64,000 bases of DNA, taken from the NCBI GenBank assembly GCA_008933705.1, contig WBUN01000016.1, positions 22,171 through 86,170 of the forward strand. The letters are read 5' to 3'. The notes under the pieces are model-generated. The model did not search any database and was not told the DNA's origin. It saw only the letters and a program-made list of their open reading frames with translations. The first letter of the stretch is position 1; the number at the start of each line of letters is the position of its first letter. Source of the stretch: Hyphomicrobiaceae bacterium (GTDB taxonomy: Bacteria > Pseudomonadota > Alphaproteobacteria > Rhizobiales > Hyphomicrobiaceae). The position numbers were made by a program, and so were the translations under genes. Below, piece by piece: positions 18,861 through 26,508 of this stretch.

Positions 18861-19091
18861 ATGCCCGATCCTCTCGATCCGTTAATTCTCGACATGGTCG
18901 AATGGGTCGCCAGAGAGCCCCGATCCTACAGCGAGGCCCTGGAGGTCTGGCGCACGTCGTGCCCGCGCCTCACCGTATGGGAGGACGCGATCGACCGCGG
19001 ACTTGTGGAGCGGCGCACCGGCCACGGCGGCGCCCAGATGGCGGTCACGGCGCGCGGGCGGTCATTTCTTGCCGAGAACGGTCGCGGCTAG
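18861..19091 (+). CDS. Small hypothetical protein, winged-helix-like
   Basis: A 76-residue protein. ATG 18861 has GGAG six bases upstream; an ATG four codons earlier is possible. The helical pattern (LILDMVEWVAREPRSYSEAL, then WEDAIDRGLVER, then a short V-T-A-R-G strand) resembles small winged-helix proteins seen in rhizobia, but no named family is recognised. It converges on the ATP12 gene and the two stop codons share one CTAG at 19088-19091. Confidence 0.55.
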   Translation: MPDPLDPLILDMVEWVAREPRSYSEALEVWRTSCPRLTVWEDAIDRGLVERRTGHGGAQMAVTARGRSFLAENGRG

Positions 19092-19846
19092 CGATCCCGG
19101 ACCAGGTGCATCAATCGGCTGGCGGCCTGCATCTCCACCCAACGACGCACGCGGCGGGCCTTGGCCTCCGCGTCCTCGCCCCATTGCGCGATCTGCCAGT
19201 CCTCGTCGACATGAGCCGCCGCCCACGCAGCCTCCGCGCTCAGCCGCCCGTGGGCGTGCGCCAGCGCCAGCAGCGCAGAGCCTGTGAGCGTCGTCATCAC
19301 GTGCACCGCCGACAGTGTGAAGTCGTCGAGACGCTCGAGCGCGCGGACGATCGCGGCGAGCGCCGTCCCCGCCTGCGACAGCGGCACTATGCCTTGCCCC
19401 ACCACAAACCGCACGTGGAGCGCCTCCTGCACCCAGGCGAGGATGGGATCCCAGGCCTCGGCCTGCCGGCGCACAAGCTCCCCGGGGCTTTCCGCCCGGT
19501 AGCAGAGAAGGTCACTGCCGGCGTACTTCACGACCTCGGCGCGCACCTCGGCGACCCGGGTGCGCACGCCATCAATGGCCGAGTTGGCGAGCCGCGTCAG
19601 CGGCATCGTCGCCGGATCGATGTGCGCGCGCTGCGCCTCCCACTCGGCGGCAATGGCTTCGGCCAGCGCCGCGGTCGGCACCACGAACTCGGCCTTGGCC
19701 GGCGTCCGCACGGGCTTGCCATCGAGCAGCACACGAAAACCCGCAGCCTTCCCCTCTGCCGCGACAACGCTGACCGATGTGTAGAACCGCTTCGGCAACG
19801 GACCGGGCGGTCGTACTTTGGGCTTGCCCTCGCCGGACATCGTCAT
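19088..19846 (-). CDS. ATP12-family F1-ATPase assembly chaperone
   Basis: A 252-residue homologue of mitochondrial ATP12, which binds the free alpha subunit of F1 during ATP synthase assembly. Features: RFYTSVSV near residue 20, F-R-V-L-L-D-G-K-P-V-R-T-P, LAEAIAAEWEAQ, MPLTRLANSAID and DLLCYRAESP…W-D-P-I-L. These are all signatures of the family, which in bacteria is essentially alphaproteobacterial. The start ATG 19846 overlaps the stop of the upstream HAD gene as ATGA, with AAGGTG just before it, indicating translational coupling. Confidence 0.92.
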   Translation of the reverse strand: MTMSGEGKPKVRPPGPLPKRFYTSVSVVAAEGKAAGFRVLLDGKPVRTPAKAEFVVPTAALAEAIAAEWEAQRAHIDPATMPLTRLANSAIDGVRTRVAEVRAEVVKYAGSDLLCYRAESPGELVRRQAEAWDPILAWVQEALHVRFVVGQGIVPLSQAGTALAAIVRALERLDDFTLSAVHVMTTLTGSALLALAHAHGRLSAEAAWAAAHVDEDWQIAQWGEDAEAKARRVRRWVEMQAASRLMHLVRDR

Positions 19847-20523
19847 CGACCACCTTCCTGCGCCGCGAGCTGCCTGTCGACAGTGGCCACCAGCGCCTCG
19901 CACGTTTCGGCCACCGCGTGAGCGCCTGCATGCACCAGGTGCTCGGGCGGATGATAGCCCCACGCGACGCCGACCGCACCCACGCCGGCGTTGCGCGCCA
20001 TCTCCATGTCGAAGGTGGTATCGCCGACCATGATGGTTGCAGCAGACGCAACACCGGTCTCGGCCATGGCGCGCAGGATCATGGAGGGATGGGGCTTGGA
20101 GGGATGGTCGTCGGCCGTCTGGATGGTGAAGAAATGCTCCTGCCAGCCCTCGCGATCGAGCAACCGCGCAACTCCGCGCCGTGACTTGCCGGTGGCAATG
20201 CCGAGAACGACATCGTTGCGGCGCGCGAGCGCCTCTACCGCGGCACCGACGCCGGAGAAAAGCGGATCATGCGCTACTGCCTCCGGGCGCACCCGCGGGA
20301 AATCGGCGCGGTAAAGCTGGGCAAGCTCTGCCTGCACGCGTGCGGACTGCCGCGGCGCCAGCACGGCGAATGCCTCGGGCAGCGACAGGCCGATCACGCC
20401 CAGCACTTTGCCCCGCTCCGGCACCGCCAGACCGAGCGCGGTAAAGGCATGCTCCATGGCAGAAAGAATGGCGTTCTGGCTGTCGACCAGGGTACCGTCG
20501 CAATCGAAGATGACGAGTTTCAT
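19843..20523 (-). CDS. HAD-family hydrolase (phosphoglycolate phosphatase-like)
   Basis: A 226-residue haloacid-dehalogenase phosphatase. Motif I is VIFDCDGTLVDS with catalytic D7 and D9; motif II is the threonine in GIATGKSRRG; motif IV is MVGDTTFDMEMARNAG. The cap domain between motifs I and II makes it subfamily IA, like Gph and PpaX, but the substrate cannot be read from sequence. ATG 20523 starts exactly at the canonical MKLVIFD. It forms a two-gene unit with ATP12 through a four-base ATGA overlap, an arrangement I recall as common in Rhizobiales. Confidence 0.88.
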   Translation of the reverse strand: MKLVIFDCDGTLVDSQNAILSAMEHAFTALGLAVPERGKVLGVIGLSLPEAFAVLAPRQSARVQAELAQLYRADFPRVRPEAVAHDPLFSGVGAAVEALARRNDVVLGIATGKSRRGVARLLDREGWQEHFFTIQTADDHPSKPHPSMILRAMAETGVASAATIMVGDTTFDMEMARNAGVGAVGVAWGYHPPEHLVHAGAHAVAETCEALVATVDRQLAAQEGGR

Positions 20524-20631
20524 GCCGGCGGGGTTATAGCAGAGGGCGCGCATGGGCAAGATCGTGCGGCAATGCGGGACCAGCGATAGGGGTCGCCGCA
20601 CGGATCCGTCGGGCCAAGCCGGCCGCAGCGG

Positions 20632-21588
20632 CTATACCTGCCGCACCGGCTTTGCCGACTTCAGTGCATCGCGCATGTAGAGCATCGCCTCGTCCGCGGC
20701 TTTTCTCAACATGCGCAGATCGGTGGTGCACGGCTCGATCGGCACCTCGGCACCATTGGGCGTAACGCGGCACCAGCGGATGCGCTTGAGACGCTCGAGT
20801 CGATCGGCCTCGGTAGCCATGGCGCGGCTCATAGCTGCCGCGCTTCGGCGCAAGGCAAGCGGCAACCGGCGCAGCGCGGCGCGGGCGACCAGAGGCCATA
20901 GCCAGCGCTCGAGGCGGGGCAGATGCTTGGGGTGTGGACGGCTCGCCAAGACGATCAGCGTGTCGGGCCGGAAGCGTTTCACGCCTGCCAGGATCGGCAG
21001 CGGCATGCCGCAGGCCCCGTCCACGAGCGCCTCCTCCGTCTCTCCGACACCGACAAGGATGGGCTCCGTCAGACGCGGAAACGCGCTCGACGCCAGCACC
21101 GCTTGTGCCGCGTCCGGCTTGGCAACCTTTGCGTCGAGCAGAAAGCTCTCGCCGCTGAGACGCGTGACAACGACGTGCCAGCTCGTGCGGTGCGTGCAGA
21201 TGAGACGCTGATCGAACGAGAAGGGGCTGTGATGGCCGCGCAGAACATCAGCCATGTACGGCAGGCACAGTCGCCGTCTGCGCCACGAGCCGCCCGACAC
21301 GAAGCCGGCGACTGCCAGGTGCTCGAACATGCGCACGGCGCGATGCGGCAGGCCGGAGAGATAGGCTCCTACCGCCCCCCCGCTTCCAGACACCGTGACG
21401 GCATGATCCACCGCACGCTCGAGCCCGGCATCGCGCCAAGCCGTCAGATACGCTGCGGTCCGGATGCAGCACATACCCCCGCCTGTGCCGATGAGGAGCA
21501 CCCGATGCGGCGGCGCATGCCCCGCCTGGATTGCGTCTTCGTTGTCGAAAAGACGCCGCAGTGCTTCGCGGTCCCCCTTGAGTTTCAT
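20632..21588 (-). CDS. Patatin-like phospholipase
   Basis: A 318-residue lipid acyl hydrolase. The oxyanion loop is GTGGGMCCIR (residues 35-44). The nucleophile region is VSGSGGAVGAYLSGLP with Ser69 as the likely nucleophile; the usual G-x-S-x-G has Ser in place of the first glycine. The dyad aspartate is D190 in LVDGACG. ATG 21588 has AGGA seven bases upstream, and the glycine-rich loop follows at the usual distance; the longer frame to 21759 is not family-like. There is no signal peptide. It sits between the HAD and aldehyde dehydrogenase genes and looks like an insertion into the conserved block. Confidence 0.82.
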   Translation of the reverse strand: MKLKGDREALRRLFDNEDAIQAGHAPPHRVLLIGTGGGMCCIRTAAYLTAWRDAGLERAVDHAVTVSGSGGAVGAYLSGLPHRAVRMFEHLAVAGFVSGGSWRRRRLCLPYMADVLRGHHSPFSFDQRLICTHRTSWHVVVTRLSGESFLLDAKVAKPDAAQAVLASSAFPRLTEPILVGVGETEEALVDGACGMPLPILAGVKRFRPDTLIVLASRPHPKHLPRLERWLWPLVARAALRRLPLALRRSAAAMSRAMATEADRLERLKRIRWCRVTPNGAEVPIEPCTTDLRMLRKAADEAMLYMRDALKSAKPVRQV

Positions 21589-21907
21589 ATGCCGTCCTAA
21601 AGCGGCAGCCCCACACGGCACCGCAAGATGCCTGGCCGCCTCGAGGCGCGGGCGTCGCAATTGGGCCTGTCGAATGCTTGCTTTGATGGCGCTTGGCGCA
21701 AACACCGGATGACGCGGGCAAGCGGTTGACATCAACACCACAGTCAACGGCGCCATCAACCCGCCATCACGCGAAATGTGGAGCTAAGAACTTCACATTG
21801 CTGACTATTATTCATAGACCGATTCGCGTGGAAAGAATTGCCCCTCCACGCGAATCTGCTTGAGTGTTGCATTGTGGACGACGCTGCGCGCGTCCGTGGA
21901 AGCGCGC
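21589..21907. other. 319-bp gap with a perfect 12-bp hairpin
   Basis: Between the aldehyde dehydrogenase stop and the patatin start, both minus strand. GATTCGCGTGGA (21821-21832) and its exact complement (21845-21856) are separated by 12 bases, 52 nt past the aldehyde dehydrogenase stop. The flanking 60 bases are more AT-rich than the genes. The hairpin may terminate aldehyde dehydrogenase transcription or be an operator. Nothing else recognised. Confidence 0.5.
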
Positions 21908-23335
21908 TCAGGCGCCCCAGCCGGCGACGGCCTTCACCTCGAGGTATTCCTCGATGCCGAAGCGGCCCCACTCGCGGCCGTTGCCCGACTGCTTGTAGCC
22001 GCCGAAGGGAGCGGCACGCTCGTTCTGGGCGCCGTTGAGGTTGACGTTGCCCGCGCGCATGCGCCTGGCGAGCCGGCGGGCGCGGTCGATGTCGCCGGAC
22101 GACACGTAGCCGGCGAGGCCGTAGGGCGTATCGTTGGCGATGCGCACGGCGTCGTCCTCGTCCTTGTAGCCGATGATCGACAGTACCGGCCCGAAGATCT
22201 CCTCGCGCGCAATCGTCATGTCGTTCGTCACGTGCGAGAACACGGTCGGGCGCACATAGAAGCCCTTGTTGAGACCGTCGGGCAGTCCGAGACCGCCGGC
22301 GGCAAGCTTGGCGCCCTCGTCGATGCCCTTCTTGATCAACCCCTGGATCTTGTCCCACTGCACGCGGTTGACGACCGGGCCGATGTTGGTGTCGGGGCCC
22401 TTGGGGTCGCCGGCCTTCGTCTTGTCCGCAACCGCCTTGGCGATGGCGGCGGCCTCGTCCATGCGCGACAGCGGCACCAGCATGCGGGTGGGCGCATTGC
22501 AGGACTGGCCGGAGTTGTTGAAGCAGTGCGCCGTGCCGCCGGCCACCGCCTTGGAGAGGTCCGCATCCTCCAGGATGATGTTGGGCGACTTGCCGCCGAG
22601 CTCTTGGGTCACCCGCTTGACGGTCGGCGCGGCGCGCTGAACCACGTCGATGCCGGCCCGGGTCGAGCCCGTGAACGACATCATGTCGATAGCCGGATGC
22701 TCGCTCATGGCTGCGCCGACCTCGGGCCCCAGGCCGTTGATGAGGTTGAACACGCCCTTGGGCACGCCGGCCTCATGCAGGATCTCGGCAAAGATCAGCG
22801 CCGAGGTCGGCGTATACTCAGACGGCTTCAGGATCATGGTGCAGCCCGCGGCGATGGCAGGCGCAACCTTGCAGGCGATCTGGTTGAGCGGCCAGTTCCA
22901 GGGCGTGATCATGCCTGCGACGCCGACCGGCTCGCGCACGATCATGGCCGACCCCAAACGCTCCTCGAAGGGATAGCTCTTCAGCACGTCGAGCGTGGTC
23001 ATCAGATGGCCGAGGCCCGCGCCGGCCTGGAAGCGCTCGGCAAACGTCAAGGGTGCGCCCATCTCATCGGAGATGGCGCCGCCGATGTCTTTCATGCGCT
23101 TCTTGTAGACGTCGATGATCCGACCGAGCAGCTCGACGCGCTGCTCGCGGCTCGTCAGCGAGAAGGTCTCAAAGGCGCGCCGCGCGGCCACGACGGCCTT
23201 GTCGACATCGGCCTTGGAGCCCAGCGCCACCTCATACAGCACCTCCTCGTTGGCCGGATTGACCACAGGAAGCGTCTTCTTGGACTCGGGAGCCTGCCAT
23301 GCTCCATCGATGTAGAATTTGAGCCGATCAACCAT
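21908..23335 (-). CDS. NAD(P)-dependent aldehyde dehydrogenase
   Basis: A 475-residue member of the ALDH superfamily, oxidising an aldehyde to its acid in the cytoplasm. Catalytic residues are C279 in GQSCNAPTR and E245 in QELGGKSPN; the cofactor-binding TPWNWPL lies at 144-150 and the FTGST glycine loop at 221-225. The C-A-P-T-R context after the cysteine is typical of broad-specificity bacterial enzymes, so the substrate is open. It appears monocistronic, with a candidate hairpin downstream. Confidence 0.92.
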   Translation of the reverse strand: MVDRLKFYIDGAWQAPESKKTLPVVNPANEEVLYEVALGSKADVDKAVVAARRAFETFSLTSREQRVELLGRIIDVYKKRMKDIGGAISDEMGAPLTFAERFQAGAGLGHLMTTLDVLKSYPFEERLGSAMIVREPVGVAGMITPWNWPLNQIACKVAPAIAAGCTMILKPSEYTPTSALIFAEILHEAGVPKGVFNLINGLGPEVGAAMSEHPAIDMMSFTGSTRAGIDVVQRAAPTVKRVTQELGGKSPNIILEDADLSKAVAGGTAHCFNNSGQSCNAPTRMLVPLSRMDEAAAIAKAVADKTKAGDPKGPDTNIGPVVNRVQWDKIQGLIKKGIDEGAKLAAGGLGLPDGLNKGFYVRPTVFSHVTNDMTIAREEIFGPVLSIIGYKDEDDAVRIANDTPYGLAGYVSSGDIDRARRLARRMRAGNVNLNGAQNERAAPFGGYKQSGNGREWGRFGIEEYLEVKAVAGWGA

Positions 23336-23435
23336 GGTCGCAATCCCTTGTCTTGGCGTTTTTCCGTGTCCTCACTCTTACTGCCCATTGGGGCAGAATA
23401 GAAGGACGGTATTGGTGGCCTGCGCGCGCAGCCCG

Positions 23436-24431
23436 CTACCCTTCCCGATCCGCGTCAAAGCGTGCCGGATCCAGGCCCAGCAGCTCCCAGCTCTTGCGCA
23501 TGTGCTCGGGTAGCGGCGCAGTCACGTCGATCCTTGGTTCCCCCGGTACCGGATGCGGGATGACGAGGCGTCGGGCATGCAGGTGCAGCATTGGCGCGAT
23601 GCCGCTGTCGGCCAGCACCTTGTCGCCCTCGTATTTGTTGTCGCCGACAATCGGATGGCCGATCAGCGCCATGTGCGCCCTGAGCTGATGCTGGCGGCCG
23701 GTGACAGGCTTCAGCGAGACCCACGCCGCCTTGTGGGCCACGCGATCGATTACCGCGTAGTGCGTGGTGGCGTGCATGGCCTTGTCCTGCTCGCCGGGGA
23801 GCGCCTTTCGCACCCGGTCGCCGTCAGGGCCGGCAGCCTTGACGAGGGCAGCTTCGACTTTGCCCTGCGGCGGCTTCGGCACGCCCTTCACCAGCGCCCA
23901 GTAGGTCTTGGCGGCAGAGCGTGTCTGGAAGATGCGACCGAGCTTGGCGGCCGCATCGCGATGCTTGGCCACCAGGAGCACGCCGGTCGTGTCACGGTCG
24001 AGACGGTGCACCAGGCGCGGGCGGTCGCCGAAACGATCGGCCATGCCGGCAAGCAGGCCGTCGATGTGGCGCTTGGTGCCGGTGCCACCCTGCACGGCAA
24101 TGCCGAAGGGCTTGTTGAGAACCAGCACGTGCTCGTCCTCGAAGAGGATCATGCGCTCGATGAAATCGCGATCGGCCTTCGACAAGCCGAGCGGGGGCTG
24201 CAAGGAGGGCTTCGGTACGGCGGGCTTGCGTGCGACCAGGGGCACGCGCACCTGCTGGCCGGCCTCCAGCCGCGCGTTGGCCTGCACCCGCTTGCTGTCG
24301 ACCCGAACCTGGCCCGAGCGCAGCAGCTTCTGCAGGTAGCCGTACGTAACGTCGGGGAAGTGCACGCGGAACCAGCGATCGAGACGCAGCCCGGCCTCGT
24401 CGTCAGCAACCCTTTTCGTTTCAATCGTCAT
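23436..24431 (-). CDS. RluC/RluD-family 23S rRNA pseudouridine synthase
   Basis: A 331-residue enzyme isomerising uridines in large-subunit rRNA. An S4-like RNA-binding domain occupies residues about 14-75 (GLRLDRWFRVHFPDVTYGYLQKLLRSGQV), and the catalytic aspartate is D145 in HRLDRDTTGVLL, followed by K-x-Y-W-A-L-V-x-G and GRQHQLRAHM. I use ATG 24431, but a TTG at 24467 with GGGAG six bases upstream is a real alternative that adds 12 residues. The gene is divergent from the fluoride riboswitch. Confidence 0.92.
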   Translation of the reverse strand: MTIETKRVADDEAGLRLDRWFRVHFPDVTYGYLQKLLRSGQVRVDSKRVQANARLEAGQQVRVPLVARKPAVPKPSLQPPLGLSKADRDFIERMILFEDEHVLVLNKPFGIAVQGGTGTKRHIDGLLAGMADRFGDRPRLVHRLDRDTTGVLLVAKHRDAAAKLGRIFQTRSAAKTYWALVKGVPKPPQGKVEAALVKAAGPDGDRVRKALPGEQDKAMHATTHYAVIDRVAHKAAWVSLKPVTGRQHQLRAHMALIGHPIVGDNKYEGDKVLADSGIAPMLHLHARRLVIPHPVPGEPRIDVTAPLPEHMRKSWELLGLDPARFDADREG

Positions 24432-24480
24432 GGAAGAGCATGAGGCCCGGAAATGCTTTGCGGTCAAGTGCTTCTCCCCC

Positions 24481-24508
24481 TTGCCTGCCCAGCTTTTTCG
24501 GCTATCAT
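24481..24508 (+). promoter_or_regulatory. Sigma-70-type promoter for the crcB leader
   Basis: TTGCCT (24481-24486), a 16-base spacer, then TATCAT (24503-24508). The predicted start near 24515 falls just ahead of the first conserved bases of the riboswitch, which supports both calls. Confidence 0.55.
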
Positions 24509-24520
24509 CACGCGCAACAC

Positions 24521-24571
24521 ACAGGGGATGGAGTTCCCCGAAACCGCCCGCAAGGGCTGATGACTCCTACC
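24521..24571 (+). ncRNA. Fluoride riboswitch (crcB motif)
   Basis: The conserved aptamer core is recognisable: ACAGGGGATGGAGTTCCCC, then GAAACCGCCC, a short hairpin GCAAGGGC, and CTGATGACTCCTAC. These match the crcB RNA consensus (GGxGATGG, CCxxxAACCGCC, CTGATxACxxCTAC) including the pseudoknot strands. It lies upstream of crcB and a DUF190 gene and is followed by an intrinsic terminator. The usual logic is that fluoride stabilises the aptamer and permits readthrough, switching the exporter on. Confidence 0.92.
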
Positions 24572-24601
24572 GCGAGACAGGCGGTCGGAGTTCGTGTCCG
24601 C

Positions 24602-24624
24602 AGCCGCCGCAGGGCGGCTTTTTT
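24602..24624 (+). terminator. Intrinsic terminator of the fluoride riboswitch
   Basis: AGCCGCC pairs with GGCGGCT (7 bp, four-base loop) and runs straight into six T residues (24619-24624). It is the best-formed intrinsic terminator in the window and sits about 30 nt after the aptamer, where the expression platform should be. About 168 nt of leader follow before the crcB start. Confidence 0.88.
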
Positions 24625-24792
24625 CATGCCCGCTCTCGCTCGGCAACGATGTGGAGCAACGTGCGCATGAAAATCACCTGGCCAGTCCAACCGCAGGATC
24701 GGATTTGATGGGGGCAAGAACGACCGCTCGTCTAAGATATAGTGATATTTCGGCGTGGCTGGTCGAGCGGGCATTCCCGGAAATGGAGAGGC

Positions 24793-25191
24793 ATGCAGAC
24801 ATATTTCTGGATCGCAGTCGGTAGCGCGCTTGGAGGCGTTGTGCGCTACTGGTGCTCGGGCGTGGCCGCGCGACTAATCGGCGAGACGTTCCCTTGGGGC
24901 ACCCTCATCGTCAATGTCCTTGGGTCGTTCGTCATCGGCTTCTTCGCAACGATTACCGGACCAGATGGCCGGTGGTTCGTTGGAACGACAGCCCGACAAT
25001 TCGTAATGGTGGGCTTCTGCGGCGGCTATACGACGTTCTCCTCGTTCAGCCTGCAAACGCTCAACCTCATGAACGATGGCGAGTGGCTGTATGTCGGGCT
25101 CAACATCGGCGCTTCCGTGATTCTGTGTCTCCTGGCGGTGTGGATCGGGCATCTCGCCGCCGCCAACATCAACGCACTGAAATGGGTGTGA
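24793..25191 (+). CDS. crcB: Fluoride channel CrcB/Fluc
   Basis: A 132-residue four-helix inner-membrane protein that works as a dual-topology dimer exporting fluoride. Family motifs: GSALGGVVRYW at the N-terminus, GTLIVNVLGSFVIGFF in helix 2 (the pore-lining Asn) and GFCGGYTTFSSFS in helix 3 (the Phe box and sodium-binding break). ATG 24793 has GGAGAGGC directly before it. It is preceded by a fluoride riboswitch and followed two bases after its stop by a DUF190 gene. Confidence 0.96.
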   Translation: MQTYFWIAVGSALGGVVRYWCSGVAARLIGETFPWGTLIVNVLGSFVIGFFATITGPDGRWFVGTTARQFVMVGFCGGYTTFSSFSLQTLNLMNDGEWLYVGLNIGASVILCLLAVWIGHLAAANINALKWV

Positions 25192-25193
25192 CC

Positions 25194-25535
25194 ATGCAAG
25201 TCCCGCGCGATGCCGTCCTCCTGCGCATCTTCTTCGGCGAGGACGAGAAATTCGGGCACCAGCCGCTCTATGAAGCGATCGTGCTCAAGGCCCGTGAGAT
25301 GCATCTCGCCGGGGCCACGGTGCTGAGGGGGCCGATGGGGTTCGGGCACTCGAGCCGCATTCATACCACGAAGATACTGCGCCTTTCCGAAGACCTGCCC
25401 ATCGTCATCGAAATCGTCGATGCGGAAGAGAAGATCAATGCGTTTCTGACAACGCTCAACGGCATGATCGGCAGCGGGCTGGTGACGCTGGAGAAGGTCA
25501 AGGTGCTCCAGTACGGAAAAGGAGCCGATACCTGA
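25194..25535 (+). CDS. DUF190-domain protein, CrcB-associated
   Basis: A 113-residue soluble protein of the DUF190 family (PII-like ferredoxin fold). Recognisable segments are LLRIFFGEDEKFGHQPLYEAIV, REMHLAGATVLRGPMGFG and LPIVIEIVDAEEKI. The family is often encoded next to CrcB and is thought to act in fluoride resistance, possibly by regulating the channel, but no mechanism is established. It starts two bases after the crcB stop (an in-frame ATG at 25182 would overlap crcB), so both should be under the fluoride switch. Confidence 0.9.
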   Translation: MQVPRDAVLLRIFFGEDEKFGHQPLYEAIVLKAREMHLAGATVLRGPMGFGHSSRIHTTKILRLSEDLPIVIEIVDAEEKINAFLTTLNGMIGSGLVTLEKVKVLQYGKGADT

Positions 25536-25564
25536 CGGTCAAGCCGTCGGCCGCGGACGGCCGG

Positions 25565-25810
25565 CTACGTGCTGGTGGTCTCAGGAGTTCCTGCGGCGAA
25601 GCGCCCGCCGATGAACCAGCCGATGATCCAGCCGATCAGGAGGCCAGCCAGATTGCTCAGCATGTACACGCCATCCTCGAGGTTGCCGACTTCGTCGGGA
25701 CTCTCGAACGTGAAGCGCGCGACCGCCATGCTGGCGATCTGTGGACTGACGAAGATCGTGACGATCAGCGCCACGACGACAGCGACCGCCATGGCTATCA
25801 CATATCGCAT
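25565..25810 (-). CDS. Small two-helix membrane protein, unknown
   Basis: An 81-residue protein with GGAG eight bases before ATG 25810. Helix 1 (VIAMAVAVVVALIVTIFV) is near the N-terminus; helix 2 (NLAGLLIGWIIGWFIGG) has a small-xxx-small glycine pattern suited to helix packing. An acidic loop (F-E-S-P-D-E-V-G-N-L-E-D-G) lies between. No family recognised. It is 34 nt downstream of the Tae4-like amidase on the same strand, so a cotranscribed partner or immunity role is conceivable but unsupported by homology. Confidence 0.6.
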   Translation of the reverse strand: MRYVIAMAVAVVVALIVTIFVSPQIASMAVARFTFESPDEVGNLEDGVYMLSNLAGLLIGWIIGWFIGGRFAAGTPETTST

Positions 25811-25844
25811 CGGCAGCTCTCCATGAGCCGCGCTGGCGCACGGC

Positions 25845-26384
25845 CTACTTCACGTCCCAGAACCAGACTTCCTTCGCCTGCGCGTAGTTGGAGTAGTAGC
25901 CGAGCCAGGAAAACCACTCCATGAGCCACTTGGTGGACGAGCGGTATCCGTTCCACACGTCGATGTGGTCTCCCGTCGCCGTCGTCTCCCCGTGGCGCTT
26001 CCAATAATCCTGAACGTAGATGATCCCGGTGCGGCCGAACACCTTCTTGTAGAAGTGCGCGGCCTCCGTCCCTGTGATGCGCTCGACCTTGCCGATGCCC
26101 TCTATGGAGGTGCCGGCCAACCCGCGGGCCAGATCGGCCGCGCGGATGATGTGCATCTCGTCGGCGCTATGGACACCGCAGGTTGCAAGCCGCAGCGTCC
26201 CCGGCGCAACGCCCGCGTTCTTGAGGCACACGCCCATGCGGATAGCGCACTGATTTCCGAACACCGGAAAGCCCTGGCGGATATGCGTGCCCTCCAGGTT
26301 GGTCAGGCCGTAGGGGGCGATGCAGGGCGTCGATAGCGAGTTGTTGGCCGGGTGCCGATACCAGAGATCCTTGAACGCAACCAT
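25845..26384 (-). CDS. Tae4-like cell-wall amidase (type VI effector family)
   Basis: A 179-residue papain-like amidase. The catalytic pattern of Tae4 is visible: Cys46 in GNQCAIRMGVCL, His140 in GDHIDVWNG and Asp142 two residues on. Other family landmarks are HIIRAADLARGL and GRTGIIYV. Tae4 enzymes cut the D-Glu to meso-diaminopimelate bond of peptidoglycan. There is no signal peptide, as expected for a secreted-by-machine effector. GGAAG precedes ATG 26384. No type VI secretion genes and no recognisable Tai4 immunity gene are in the window, so it is either an orphan effector or a domesticated enzyme. Confidence 0.75.
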   Translation of the reverse strand: MVAFKDLWYRHPANNSLSTPCIAPYGLTNLEGTHIRQGFPVFGNQCAIRMGVCLKNAGVAPGTLRLATCGVHSADEMHIIRAADLARGLAGTSIEGIGKVERITGTEAAHFYKKVFGRTGIIYVQDYWKRHGETTATGDHIDVWNGYRSSTKWLMEWFSWLGYYSNYAQAKEVWFWDVK

Positions 26385-26508
26385 CGGTTTCTTCCACGCT
26401 GATGGGCGCAGGCCTCGCCCCTGTCGGGCCGGCCCTGCCGCGCGACGGGCGCCAATATAGGCTGGCGCGGCGCGACCTGCCAAATGCCCGCGAGCGTCGT
26501 GCCGGCCT

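Noticed and set aside
24667..24708. 13-codon frame in the crcB leader
   Set aside because: No ribosome site of note and no conservation evidence; treated as leader RNA.
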